Assembly: GCA_040635515.1 (NCBI GenBank)
Contig: JBEYHY010000001.1
Coordinates: 1,178,001-1,242,000 of the forward strand
Direction: 5' to 3'
Length of the DNA stretch: 64,000 bases
Source of the DNA: Prauserella_A sp040635515
GTDB lineage: Bacteria; Actinomycetota; Actinomycetes; Mycobacteriales; Pseudonocardiaceae
Shown: positions 8,322-16,855 of the stretch, piece by piece
Numbering within the stretch: position 1 is the first letter of the stretch
How the letters are laid out: every line of letters begins with the position of its first letter
Translations under genes and position numbers: made by a program
Notes under the pieces: generated by a model
Databases searched by the model: none
What the model was told of the DNA's origin: nothing
What the model saw: the letters and a program-made list of their open reading frames with translations, nothing else

Positions 8322-9463
8322 CACCGGTACGTGCGGCCACCAGCGGCGAGGAGATCAGGGAAATCGACAGTGGGCACAACCCGTCGCGGTTCGCCAGGGG
8401 CTGGCACTGCCTGGGAACCAGCGCCATGTTCAGGGACGGAAAACCGCACCAGGTCGAGGTTTTCGGTACCTCGGTCGTCGTGTTCGAGACCTCGGACGGG
8501 TCGCTGGCCGTGCTCGACGCCTACTGCAGGCACATGGGCGGCAACCTCGCCAAGGGGCAGGTGAAGGACGGCAACATCGCGTGCCCGTTTCACGACTGGC
8601 GCTGGCGTCCCGACGGCAAGTGCGCCGCGATCCCCTACGCGCGGCGGGTTCCGCTGCGGGCGAAGACGCGGGCGTGGCTGACCTCGGAGGTCAACGGGCA
8701 GCTTTTCGTGTGGCACGATCCCGAGGGCAATCCGCCGGCGCCCGAACTCGCCATCCCCGCCATCGAGGGTTACGGGACCGGCGAGTGGACCGACTGGACG
8801 TGGAACCGGATTCCGGTCACCGGATCGCACTGCAGGGAGATCGTCGACAACGTCGTCGACATGGCGCACTTCTTTTACGTGCACTACGCGTTTCCCCGTT
8901 ACTTCAAGAACATCTTCGAAGGTCATGTCGCGACGCAGTACATGAACTCGACCCCGCGCCAGGACGTGTCGGTGGGCACCAACTACGGCGAGGACGATTC
9001 CCGGCTGTACTCCGAAGCCTCCTACTTCGGCCCGAGTTACATGATCAACTGGCTTCGCTCGGAAACCAGCAGGGGCGTCATCGAGACCGTCCTCATCAAC
9101 TGCCACTATCCGGTCACGAGCAACTCGTTCGTCCTGCAATACGGGGCGATCGTGAAGAAACTGCCCGGCATGCCGGACGAGCAGGCCGCTCGGCTCGCGC
9201 GGGATTTCGCCGAGGGTGTGGAAACGGGATTCCTGCAGGACGTCGAGATCTGGAAGAACAAGACTCGCATCGACAACCCGCTGCTCAGCGAGGAAGACGG
9301 GCCGGTGTACCAGCTGCGCAGGTGGTACGAACAGTTCTACGTCGACGTCGCCGACATCCAGCCGGACATGGTCAACAGGTTCGAGTTCGAGATCGACACC
9401 GCGCGCGCCGTGGAAAGCTGGGAACGCGAGGTCGCCGACAACGTCCGCGCGGCGCGGTCCTGA
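8318..9463 (+). CDS. Rieske non-haem iron oxygenase, KshA-like (3-ketosteroid 9-alpha-hydroxylase type)
   Basis: 381 residues. The N-terminal Rieske [2Fe-2S] site is C70-x-H72 (YCRHMGGNLAKG) and C89-x2-H92 (CPFHDWRW). The mononuclear iron site is in NVVDMAHFFYVHY with H184 and H189 next to D181. These strings, together with PYARR and FVWHDPEGNPP, are close to KshA of mycobacteria and rhodococci, which hydroxylates C9 of 3-keto-4-ene steroids to open ring B. A KshB-type reductase is not in the window, so electrons must come from a gene elsewhere. It is translationally coupled to the dioxygenase. Substrate by homology only. Confidence 0.75.
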   Translation: MTPVRAATSGEEIREIDSGHNPSRFARGWHCLGTSAMFRDGKPHQVEVFGTSVVVFETSDGSLAVLDAYCRHMGGNLAKGQVKDGNIACPFHDWRWRPDGKCAAIPYARRVPLRAKTRAWLTSEVNGQLFVWHDPEGNPPAPELAIPAIEGYGTGEWTDWTWNRIPVTGSHCREIVDNVVDMAHFFYVHYAFPRYFKNIFEGHVATQYMNSTPRQDVSVGTNYGEDDSRLYSEASYFGPSYMINWLRSETSRGVIETVLINCHYPVTSNSFVLQYGAIVKKLPGMPDEQAARLARDFAEGVETGFLQDVEIWKNKTRIDNPLLSEEDGPVYQLRRWYEQFYVDVADIQPDMVNRFEFEIDTARAVESWEREVADNVRAARS

Positions 9464-9504
9464 GCACCGAAGGTCCACACCGGACGAACAAGGAGAGTGC
9501 GCCC

Positions 9505-10686
9505 GTGACCGAATCCGTGCTCGACCGACTGCTCGCGGACAGCGACGAACTGCGCAAGGAAGCCGAGGAGGCCGACCGCCTCGGCAGGCTCGCCGACGCG
9601 ACCGTCGGCAAGATGAAGGCGGCGGGGGCGATGAAGATGCTGCAGCCCCGCACGCACGGCGGGTTCGAATGCGGCGTCAGGGAGTTCGCCGAGACCGTGA
9701 TGGGACTCGCCGCGCTGAACCCGCCCGCTGGCTGGGTCAACGGCGTCGTCGGAGTCCATCCCTGGCAGCTCGCGATGGCCGATCCCAGGGTGCGGGACGA
9801 GGTGTGGGGCACCGACGACAACACCTGGATGGCCTCGCCCTACATGCCCAACGGCAGGGCGCTGCCCCGCGAAGGCGGCTACCGGATGAGCGGAAGATGG
9901 AGTTTCTCCTCCGGCACCGACCACTGCGACTGGGCCTTTCTCGGCGCGATGGCCTGCGACGAGACCGGCGCCGTGCGGCAACCGCCGCGCATGCTGCACG
10001 TCATCATCCCCCGGGGTGATTACCGGATCGTCGAGGACTCGTGGGACGTCGTCGGCCTGCGGGGCACCGGGTCGAAGGACCTCGTCGTCGAGGACGCGTT
10101 CGTGCCCGGTTACCGCGTCATGGCCTACGACAAGCTCATCGACGGCTCGCAGGTCGCCGAAGCCGGGCTGAGCCAGACGCTCTACCGGATGCCGTGGTCG
10201 TGTGTGTTCCCGCTCGGCATCACCGCGGCCACCATCGGGATCTGTGAAGGCCTGCTCGCCGAAGCCGCCGCCTACCAGAGGGAACGCGTCAACGCACAGG
10301 GCACAGCGGTCCGCGACGATCCGTACACCCTCTACGCCATGAGCGAGGCGGCGGCCACGCTGGCCTCGGCCCGCGAAGCGCTGATCACCAACGCCGAAGA
10401 CATCTGGGACATCGTCGACGCGGGCGAGGAGGTGACCTTCGACCGCAGGGCCGCGGGCCGCCGCAATCAGGTCAGGGCGGCCTGGCAGGCCGTGCGGGCC
10501 ATCGACGACGTCTACCCCAGGTGCGGGGGAACCGCCTTGCGCATGGACCGGCCACTGCAGCGCTACTGGCGCGACGCCCACGCGGGCCTGCACCACGCCA
10601 TCCACGTACCCGGCACCGTGTATCACGCCTCGTCGCTCAGCGCGCTGGGCGTCGAACCGCAGGGCGCGTTGCGTTCCATGATCTGA
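9505..10686 (+). CDS. HsaA-like flavin-dependent monooxygenase (acyl-CoA dehydrogenase fold)
   Basis: 393 residues with the acyl-CoA dehydrogenase fold seen in the oxygenase components of two-component phenol hydroxylases such as HsaA. Typical strings are RTHGGFECGVREFAETVMGLA, GRWSFSSGTDHCDWAFLGA, DVVGLRGTGSKDLVVEDAFVP and HAGLHHAIHV (each 20 residues or fewer when split). HsaA inserts a hydroxyl next to the phenolic ring-A OH to make the catechol for HsaC. Start GTG 9505 has AGGAG 9 bp upstream. The partner flavin reductase (HsaB) is absent here. Confidence 0.7.
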   Translation: MTESVLDRLLADSDELRKEAEEADRLGRLADATVGKMKAAGAMKMLQPRTHGGFECGVREFAETVMGLAALNPPAGWVNGVVGVHPWQLAMADPRVRDEVWGTDDNTWMASPYMPNGRALPREGGYRMSGRWSFSSGTDHCDWAFLGAMACDETGAVRQPPRMLHVIIPRGDYRIVEDSWDVVGLRGTGSKDLVVEDAFVPGYRVMAYDKLIDGSQVAEAGLSQTLYRMPWSCVFPLGITAATIGICEGLLAEAAAYQRERVNAQGTAVRDDPYTLYAMSEAAATLASAREALITNAEDIWDIVDAGEEVTFDRRAAGRRNQVRAAWQAVRAIDDVYPRCGGTALRMDRPLQRYWRDAHAGLHHAIHVPGTVYHASSLSALGVEPQGALRSMI

Positions 10687-10720
10687 CAACGATTTCCGAT
10701 CCGTACGGCGAAGGCGAGCG

Positions 10721-11584
10721 ATGACGGGCGAACTGAGCTACGAGCACACTCTCCGGGAGGTCACGACCCCGAAGGGGGTGCTGCGGTACCACGAAGCGGG
10801 GGCTCCGCACTGGCCGACCGTGCTGTTCCTGCACGGTTCCGGGCCCGGCGTCACCGGCTGGCGTAACTTCCGGGGCAATCTCCCCGCGTTCGCCGAGTTC
10901 TTCCACTGCCTCGTACTGGAATTGCCCGGTTTCGGGGTGAGTGACGACTTCGGCGGCCACCCCATGTTCGACGCGCAGGAGGCGGCCGTCGCGTTCCTCG
11001 ACGCGCTCGGCCTCGGCTCGGTCATGGTCATCGGCAACTCGATGGGCGGAATCGTCGGCGCCAACCTGGCCATTCAGCACCCTGACCGGGTCGCGAAGCT
11101 CGTCACCATCGGCGGGCTCGGCACCTCCACCCTCGGAACGGCACCGAGTGAGGGCATCAGGTTGCTCGTGGAGTTCACCGACGAACCGAGCAAGGACGCG
11201 CTGATTCGCTGGCTGCGTTCGATGGTTCACGACCAGGCACTGATCACGGAGGAACTGATCGCCCAGCGATGGGAACTGGCGACCGATCCCGCGACGCTGG
11301 CCGGCGCCAGGCGCATGTACGGCAGTGCCGCGATGGCGGCGACGGCCGAGGCCGCCGCACGGTCGCCGCATCCGCCGTACTGGGCCCGGCTGCACAAGAT
11401 CATCGCACCGACCCTGCTGACGTGGGGGCGCGACGATCGCGTCAGCCCGCTCGACATGTCCTTGCTGCCACTGCGAACCATTCCCGGAGCCGAGCTGCAC
11501 GTATTCGGCCACTGTGGACACTGGGTGATGATCGAGGCGAAGGAGGCTTTCGAGCGAACCGTGATCCCGTTCCTCACCCGGTGA
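10721..11584 (+). CDS. meta-cleavage product hydrolase, alpha/beta fold (HsaD/BphD-like)
   Basis: 287 residues. Catalytic triad visible: nucleophile S107 in GNSMGG, acid in GRDDRVSP, histidine in GHCGHWVMIEA. An oxyanion-type FLHGSGPGVTGW motif lies near residue 36. MCP hydrolases cleave the C-C bond of the extradiol product, completing the series in this operon. It is 34 bp after the flavin hydroxylase, same strand, and is the last gene of the unit. A minus-strand gene ends 20 bp beyond it. Confidence 0.75.
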   Translation: MTGELSYEHTLREVTTPKGVLRYHEAGAPHWPTVLFLHGSGPGVTGWRNFRGNLPAFAEFFHCLVLELPGFGVSDDFGGHPMFDAQEAAVAFLDALGLGSVMVIGNSMGGIVGANLAIQHPDRVAKLVTIGGLGTSTLGTAPSEGIRLLVEFTDEPSKDALIRWLRSMVHDQALITEELIAQRWELATDPATLAGARRMYGSAAMAATAEAAARSPHPPYWARLHKIIAPTLLTWGRDDRVSPLDMSLLPLRTIPGAELHVFGHCGHWVMIEAKEAFERTVIPFLTR

Positions 11585-11603
11585 GTGATCGCGAGCGCAC
11601 CGC

Positions 11604-11936
11604 TCACCGACGCCGGTCGCGCCGCCGCCTGCGTACTCGCACCAGGAGCAGCACCACGACGAGCACTCCGCCCCAGGCGAGCACGGGACGCGCGTCCGAG
11701 GTCTCCGCCGAGGCCCTCACGCGTCCCGCGAACGCGACGACCCGGCCGCGCAGGAGCGCCGCTCTGTCCGCCGCCGTGTCCCTGACCCGGTCCGCCACGT
11801 TCGCTTTCCGCAGCACCGCCGCGGCCGTCTCGGCGAGTTCGGCTCTCGTCAGCTCGGCATCCAGCCGGAGGTCGTCGTCGGTGGGTTCAGCGCCTGGCAG
11901 CGCGTATCGCTGCCTGCGATGCTCGTCGCCGGTCAT
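11604..11936 (-). CDS. DUF3618 membrane-associated protein
   Basis: 110 residues: N-terminal acidic amphipathic part with the DUF3618 pattern (RLDAELTRAELAETAAAVLRKANV) then one C-terminal transmembrane helix (VLAWGGVLVVVLLLV) and an Arg-rich tail RVRRRRRDRRR that would be cytoplasmic. It overlaps the holin-X-type gene by ATGA, the usual actinobacterial pairing. Function unknown; probably cell-envelope related. Confidence 0.7.
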   Translation of the reverse strand: MTGDEHRRQRYALPGAEPTDDDLRLDAELTRAELAETAAAVLRKANVADRVRDTAADRAALLRGRVVAFAGRVRASAETSDARPVLAWGGVLVVVLLLVRVRRRRRDRRR

Positions 11937-12430
11937 GGCCGCCGTCCCGCTTCGGACCTCGTCTTCTCCCTGACGGCTTCGATGTCGTCACGCACACTGG
12001 CCAGCGCCTCGGCGGGCAGCAACGGAAGCGTCTTCCTGACCTGAAGCGCCCCGCCCAGCCCGAGGGCACCGGCGAGGGCGACCAGCCCGCCGCCGACGAG
12101 CAGCGCGGCAAGCCAGGCCGGCATCACGATGGCCAGCGCGAGGATCAGTGCGGTGAGCAATGCCGCCGCACCGAAGAAGCCGAGCACCCCGGCCACCGCG
12201 AGCAGTGCTCCTCCCCTGGCCCCCCGTTTGGCCTTCGCCGCCATTTCCCTGGCGGCCAGCTGCGCCTCGATCTTGATCAGCCGCGTCGCTTGCTCGGAAA
12301 GGTCCTGCAGCAGTTGCGGAAGCGAGCGATCGCCGTCGCCGGTCGCGGGATCGGATACGGCGTAGACCCGGACGGACCGCTCGCCCGCGGCTCCGGCGGC
12401 GCGGACGGATTTCCCGTACTTGTTCGCCAC
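11933..12430 (-). CDS. phage-holin-family (actinobacterial holin-X) membrane protein
   Basis: 165 residues: the region SLPQLLQDLSEQATRLIKIE is the family signature, followed by two adjacent membrane helices (about 78-102 and 104-128) and a short charged C-terminus. Despite the family name these are chromosomal actinobacterial genes commonly paired with DUF3618; nothing phage-like surrounds it. Start GTG 12430 is preceded by GAGGTGAG. Divergent from the methyltransferase operon. Confidence 0.7.
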   Translation of the reverse strand: MANKYGKSVRAAGAAGERSVRVYAVSDPATGDGDRSLPQLLQDLSEQATRLIKIEAQLAAREMAAKAKRGARGGALLAVAGVLGFFGAAALLTALILALAIVMPAWLAALLVGGGLVALAGALGLGGALQVRKTLPLLPAEALASVRDDIEAVREKTRSEAGRRP

Positions 12431-12597
12431 TTCTCACCTCGCGGTCGGCTGGCTGCTCCAGTGCGAAAGGACTACCCCGGTCGGGCGCCCGCAAACGATA
12501 CGCCGCTTTGCCGTGGCAACGCCAACCTCCGGTCCGCTGTGGACTTCCGCCGCTCCCCACCGGCATCCGGTTGACGTCTGGCGGGCGAACCGGCATC

Positions 12598-12627
12598 ATG
12601 AACATGCGTTCATGAACAGGGGTTCAT
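12598..12627. promoter_or_regulatory. two overlapping palindromic operators (ATGAAC-N4-GTTCAT)
   Basis: Two copies of the perfect palindrome ATGAAC-N4-GTTCAT at 12598-12613 and 12612-12627 share two bases and end 20 bp before the methyltransferase ATG. Size and symmetry fit a TetR-family dimer pair. The TetR gene two ORFs later (13496) is the natural candidate, giving autorepression. Confidence 0.7.
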
Positions 12628-12646
12628 ATCGAAACGAGGGGTGACC

Positions 12647-13489
12647 ATGTCCGGCATCGTGAACACGGGGCAAGCTCAGGCGTGGAACGGCTACGAAGGC
12701 GAGCACTGGGCCCGCCACGACGACCGCTACGATGCGGTCAACGGCGGATTCAACGAGCCCGTCCTGCAGGCGGCGCGGATCGCCGAGGACAGCGACGTAC
12801 TCGACATCGGCTGCGGAAACGGTCAGCTCACCCGCCTCGCGGCACATCGGGCCGCACGCGGGAAGGTCACCGGAATCGACCTCTCGGAGCCGATGCTGCG
12901 CACCGCACGCGAACGGGCGGCGGCCGAACGGCTCGGCAATCTCACCTTCGAACAAGGCGACGCGCAGGTTCATCGGTTCGCCGAGAGCTCCTACGACGTG
13001 GCACTGAGCCGGTTCGGCGTGATGTTCTTCGCCGACCCGGTCGCCGCGTTCGCCAACATCGCCCGCGCGCTGCGACCCGGTGGCCGCATCGCCTTCGTGT
13101 GCATGACCGATCTGGCGGGGACCGATCTCGGCAGCGTATTCGGCGCCATGGCCCCCTATTTCCCGCAGCCGACGGGACCGGACGGCACGGGGCCGACCTC
13201 GTTCGGCGACCCGCGCAGGATCCACGCCGTGCTGGACGAGGCGGGCTTCACCGGCATCGACTGCACTCACGTCGAGGCGGAGCAGACCTGGGGCACCGAC
13301 ATCGCCGATGCCGGTAAGTTCATCGCAGACTGGGGACCCGTCCGGCACCACATGACGGAGGCTGGCCCGGCGGCGGCCGAGAAGGCCAAGGCCGCGCTCA
13401 CCGGCGCACTCGCCGCGTTCGCCACACCGGGCGGCGTCCGTACCAGGGGCACGGCATGGCTTGTCACCGCGACGACCAGGAAACAGTGA
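12647..13489 (+). CDS. class I SAM-dependent methyltransferase
   Basis: 280 residues. Motif I is VLDIGCGNGQLTRLA (about residues 49-63), followed by GKVTGIDLSEPMLRTAR and the post-I acidic loop. The ending FATPGGVRTRGTAWLVTATT is typical of UbiE-like small-molecule methyltransferases. Substrate unknown. ATG 12647 has GAGGGG 5 bp upstream and is preferred over GTG 12641. First gene of a three-gene unit with TetR and MerR regulators, under the double operator. Confidence 0.8.
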   Translation: MSGIVNTGQAQAWNGYEGEHWARHDDRYDAVNGGFNEPVLQAARIAEDSDVLDIGCGNGQLTRLAAHRAARGKVTGIDLSEPMLRTARERAAAERLGNLTFEQGDAQVHRFAESSYDVALSRFGVMFFADPVAAFANIARALRPGGRIAFVCMTDLAGTDLGSVFGAMAPYFPQPTGPDGTGPTSFGDPRRIHAVLDEAGFTGIDCTHVEAEQTWGTDIADAGKFIADWGPVRHHMTEAGPAAAEKAKAALTGALAAFATPGGVRTRGTAWLVTATTRKQ

Positions 13490-13495
13490 GGCGCG

Positions 13496-14128
13496 ATGTC
13501 ACCGAGAAAGGCGGCGGCGCTCAAAAACGGCGACGGCGCGAGCTTGCGAGACCATCTCGTCACCACCGCCGAACGCATGCTCGCTCGCGGCGGTACCGCT
13601 TCTCTGACGGTCAGGGCGATCGCCAGGGAGGCCGGTGTCGCCGATGGCGTGCTCTACAATCACTTCGCCGACAAGGAAGAACTGATCGCGAGCGCGCTGC
13701 GTGCTCACGTGCGCGCGGTCGAGGCCGGTCTCGGCGAACTGCCGGAGCCGGGGTCGGGCACTGTCGAGCGGAATCTGCGCGCTCACCTCGCCTACGGCAT
13801 GGCGATGCATGCCGCGATACTGCCCGCCTTCGCCGGGCTCATCGACCGGCCTTCCGTTCTGTCCCGGTTCGCCGAGCGACAGCAACACGACGGGGAACCT
13901 CCGTGGAAGGACCGGCTGCTCGGCTACCTGCGTGCCGAACGCGACCTCGGCAGGCTCGCCGCGCACGCCGACGTCGACGCGGCAGCGGCGATGATCGTCG
14001 GTGTGTGCCACGAGAGCGTACTGTCCACAGTGTTCCCTTCGGTACCGGGAAACAGTGTGTCGAAAAGGAAAAGCGCACTCGACGGTGTCGTCCCGGTGGT
14101 ACTCGACGGCATCAGGGGTGAACGATAG
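13496..14128 (+). CDS. TetR family transcriptional regulator
   Basis: 210 residues. N-terminal HTH: SLTVRAIAREAGVADGVLYNHFADKEEL is the canonical TetR recognition region, given here as positions about 35-62. The C-terminal ligand domain is variable. Six bp after the methyltransferase stop. Likely binds the twin ATGAAC-N4-GTTCAT sites and represses the operon until a ligand, possibly the methyltransferase substrate or product, is present. Confidence 0.85.
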   Translation: MSPRKAAALKNGDGASLRDHLVTTAERMLARGGTASLTVRAIAREAGVADGVLYNHFADKEELIASALRAHVRAVEAGLGELPEPGSGTVERNLRAHLAYGMAMHAAILPAFAGLIDRPSVLSRFAERQQHDGEPPWKDRLLGYLRAERDLGRLAAHADVDAAAAMIVGVCHESVLSTVFPSVPGNSVSKRKSALDGVVPVVLDGIRGER

Positions 14129-14130
14129 CG

Positions 14131-14883
14131 ATGCCGGAACGGCGGTCACGCATGCCGGAATCCGGTCTCACCTTGCGGCCGGTCGACCTCGCCAGACTGG
14201 CCGGAGTCTCGACCCAGCAGATCCGCAACTACGTCGAAGCCGGTGTGCTGCCCGCCGCGCCGAGGAGTCCTTCGGGCTACCGCGAATTCGGCGAAGCGCA
14301 CCGGCGCGCGCTGCTGACCTTCCGCGAACTGGGACCCGCCTACGGCTGGGACACCGCGCGCACGGTGATGCGCCGCGTGCACGAGGGCGACCGGGCCTCG
14401 GCGCTCGCGGAACTCGACGCGGCGCACGCGGCGGTCCACGAGCAACGGCTGACGCTGGCGACGACCGGCAAGGCCTTGGAGGCGGTGGCGGGTGAGTCAC
14501 CGGACGACGATGCCGTGCCCCGCGCGGGAGTCTCCATCGGCAAGGCCGCCGCGACGCTGGGCGTCCGCACATCCGCGCTGCGGGTATGGGAAGCCGAAGG
14601 CCTGTTGTCACCGGCGCGCACGGCGGGCACGAAATACCGGCGCTTCGGCTCAGCCGACCTTCGCGACGCCCGCATGATCAGAATGCTCAGACAGGGCCAC
14701 TACCCGCTGGCCCGGATCAAGCCGGTGCTCGACGGCCTCCGTGCCACGGGAAGCAGCGAGGCGCTGCGGGCCGCGATCGCGCAGCGCCGCACCGAACTGG
14801 CGGCGCGATCGGCGGCCATGCTCGCCGCCTCCTGCGCGTTGCACCACTACCTGACGGGGCACGATCCGCTTCCGCGCGAGTGA
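14131..14883 (+). CDS. MerR-type regulator with two HTH domains (TioE-like)
   Basis: 250 residues with two MerR-like DNA-binding modules: residues 12-80 (LRPVDLARLAGVSTQQIRNY, GYREFGEAHRRAL) and residues about 130-200 (SIGKAAATLGVRTSALRVWE, KYRRFGSADLRDARM). This arrangement is seen in the TioE family linked to antibiotic export. Begins 2 bp after the TetR stop. Its own stop TGA directly abuts the stop of the convergent clpX with zero bases between. Confidence 0.75.
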   Translation: MPERRSRMPESGLTLRPVDLARLAGVSTQQIRNYVEAGVLPAAPRSPSGYREFGEAHRRALLTFRELGPAYGWDTARTVMRRVHEGDRASALAELDAAHAAVHEQRLTLATTGKALEAVAGESPDDDAVPRAGVSIGKAAATLGVRTSALRVWEAEGLLSPARTAGTKYRRFGSADLRDARMIRMLRQGHYPLARIKPVLDGLRATGSSEALRAAIAQRRTELAARSAAMLAASCALHHYLTGHDPLPRE

Positions 14884-16173
14884 TCATGCGGTTTTGCGGT
14901 CGTGCCGCTGCCTCGGAATCAGCGTCGGATTGACGTTGGCCAGAACCGCGTCGCGGTCGAGTACGACCTTGCCGATGTCGTCCCTGCTCGGCAGCTCGAA
15001 CATCAGCGTCAGCAGCACTTCCTCCAGCACCGCCCTCGTCGCCCTCGCGCCCGTTCCTCTCAGCAACGCCTGTTCGGCGACCGCGGCGATCGCACCCTCG
15101 GTGAACTCCAGTTCGACGCCGTCGATCTCGAACAGCTTCCGGTATTGCTTGATGAGCGCGTTGCGCGGTTCGGTCAGCACCCTTACGAGGGTGTCCGTGT
15201 CCAGTGCCCGAACCGTCGACACCACGGGAAGCCGTCCGATCAGCTCGGGAATCATCCCGAACTTGCGCAGGTCCTCGGGAGTCACGTCGGCCGGACCGTC
15301 ACCGTCGGCCCCCACCGCGCGCAACTCGGAGCCGAACCCGATGCCTCTGCCACCCGCGCGCTGCTCCACGATGCCGTCAAGGCCCGCGAAAGCGCCGCCG
15401 ACGATGAACAGGATGTTGTGTGTCGAGACCTGGAACGTTTCCTGGTGCGGATGCTTGCGGCCGCCCTGCGGAGCCACCTGCGCGGTGGCGCCCTCCAGGA
15501 TCTTGAGCAGCGCCTGCTGGACGCCCTCGCCGGAGACATCGCGCGTGAGCGACGGGTTCTCGCTCTTCCTGCCGATCTTGTCGATCTCGTCGATGTAGAT
15601 GATGCCGGCCTCTGCCCGTTCGAGGTCGTAGTCGGCGGCCTGGACGAGCTTGAGCAGAATGCTCTCGACGTCCTCGCCGACGTAGCCGGATTCGGTCAGC
15701 GTCGTGGCGTCGACCAGCACGAACGGCACATCGATGATCCTGGCGAGGGTCTGTGCGAGGTAGGTCTTGCCACTGCCCGTCGGGCCGATCAGCAGCACGT
15801 TGGACTTGCCGAGCTCGACCGGTTCCTCCTGAGCCGCGTGCCGCCCCTGCTCCTCCGACGTGCTCAGGCGTACCCGCTTGTAGTGGTTGTAGACCGCGAC
15901 GGACAGTGCCCGCTTGGCCTGCTCCTGGCCGACGACGTAGTCGTCGAGCGCCGTGAAAATCTGGCGTGGCGTGGGAAGCTCGGCCGATTCGTCGAACACT
16001 CCGGCCGCGGAGGGTTCGCCGAGCTCCTCGTTGAGCAGTTCCGTGCACAACTCGACGCATTCGTCGCAGATGTGCACCGCGAGCGGACCCGCGATGAGCT
16101 TCCGTACCTGTCGCTGATTCTTCCCGCAGAAGGAACAGGTCAGCGGACTCTCGCCGTCGGACACCGATGCCAC
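14884..16173 (-). CDS. clpX: ATP-dependent protease ATPase subunit ClpX, solitary copy
   Basis: 429 residues. N-terminal zinc domain with C13-x2-C16 and C36-x2-C39; Walker A GPTGSGKT near residue 130; Walker B YIDEIDK; pore loop GYVGED; RKH loop in GGRKHPHQE; ClpP-docking IGF in GRGIGFG. All parts for unfolding and ClpP docking are present. It stands alone, with no clpP or tig beside it, whereas the housekeeping clpX of actinobacteria normally follows clpP1P2. It may be a paralog or a relocated sole copy. GTG 16173 was chosen as the start just before the zinc domain; the frame is open further up. Confidence 0.85.
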   Translation of the reverse strand: MASVSDGESPLTCSFCGKNQRQVRKLIAGPLAVHICDECVELCTELLNEELGEPSAAGVFDESAELPTPRQIFTALDDYVVGQEQAKRALSVAVYNHYKRVRLSTSEEQGRHAAQEEPVELGKSNVLLIGPTGSGKTYLAQTLARIIDVPFVLVDATTLTESGYVGEDVESILLKLVQAADYDLERAEAGIIYIDEIDKIGRKSENPSLTRDVSGEGVQQALLKILEGATAQVAPQGGRKHPHQETFQVSTHNILFIVGGAFAGLDGIVEQRAGGRGIGFGSELRAVGADGDGPADVTPEDLRKFGMIPELIGRLPVVSTVRALDTDTLVRVLTEPRNALIKQYRKLFEIDGVELEFTEGAIAAVAEQALLRGTGARATRAVLEEVLLTLMFELPSRDDIGKVVLDRDAVLANVNPTLIPRQRHDRKTA

Positions 16174-16426
16174 TCGGAAACGTCTCCTCAACGGTCGCAC
16201 GGGTCGGCGTTGCTGGTGGCAGTGCCGACTCACCATTCACATGTCCAGCCCAGATGGTGATGCCATCGAGACTACTGCGGGCTCGCAACACCCACCATGC
16301 CCTGCGACCGGGTGACCGGCCGCGTACCGCGTCCCGATGCGGTACTCCCCCATTCAAGACGGCGTGGCAACCCGCGACCCTACGCCTCGCCCGCGAACCA
16401 GGCCACGTGCCTCGCTGCCGTGTGCC
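16174..16426. other. intergenic DNA upstream of clpX
   Basis: No convincing gene. It must contain the clpX promoter; I see no clear ClgR or HspR box. Low-complexity GC-rich sequence leads into array C. Confidence 0.4.
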
Positions 16427-16468
16427 GAGATCCGCACTCAGGACTGCGAGATGCGCGTTCAGGGCCAC
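16427..16468 (+). repeat. 21-bp tandem array C (2 units)
   Basis: Two contiguous units, GAGATCCGC-ACT-CAGGAC-TGC and GAGATGCGC-GTT-CAGGGC-CAC, reading on the plus strand. No GCGAGTCCC leader. It faces array D (minus orientation) about 200 bp away. Confidence 0.7.
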
Positions 16469-16669
16469 GGCGCACACGCAAGCCGCGGCGGCAGCAGCCC
16501 CCACGCGAGCCACGCCGCCGCGAGCGGTGACAGCCCGGTTCGCCTACTCACGGTGACTGAATTCGGGCAAGCGCGAACGGATCTCACCGAGGGTCGATGT
16601 TCGCTCGTGGAAGGCCGGCGTGCCGTTCGCGGATTCCGGCGTCAGCGGGGTCTCGGCAGGCCCGACGCC

Positions 16670-16784
16670 GATCTCGGCGACCTGAGCGCGGATCTCACAA
16701 GCACGGGCGCGGATCTCGGCGGCCCGAACGCGGATCTCGACGACCGGAGTGCAGAACTCGGCGCCCTGAGCGGGGGACTCGCGC
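16670..16784 (-). repeat. 21-bp tandem array D (5 units plus leader)
   Basis: Five units starting at 16670, 16691, 16712, 16733 and 16754, each exactly 21 bp (plus-strand view GATCTCGGCG...GCG), closed by GGACTCGCGCG, the complement of the leader. Reading direction is that of metX, whose stop is 72 bp away, with the metX hairpin between. Confidence 0.85.
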
Positions 16785-16819
16785 GCCGGTCCCGGGGCCG
16801 CGCCGGGCCCGCCGGGCCC

Positions 16820-16841
16820 GCCGGGCAGGCGCCTGCCCGGC
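16820..16841 (-). terminator. metX terminator hairpin
   Basis: A perfect 22-bp palindrome: arm GCCGGGCAGGC followed directly by its complement, 14 bp past the metX stop and just before array D in the transcription direction. Confidence 0.65.
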
Positions 16842-16855
16842 AGAGGGACCGGCGT

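Noticed and set aside
11604..12430. Prophage remnant suggested by the holin name
   Set aside because: Holin-X/DUF3618 pairs are ordinary actinobacterial chromosomal genes; no other phage gene is nearby.
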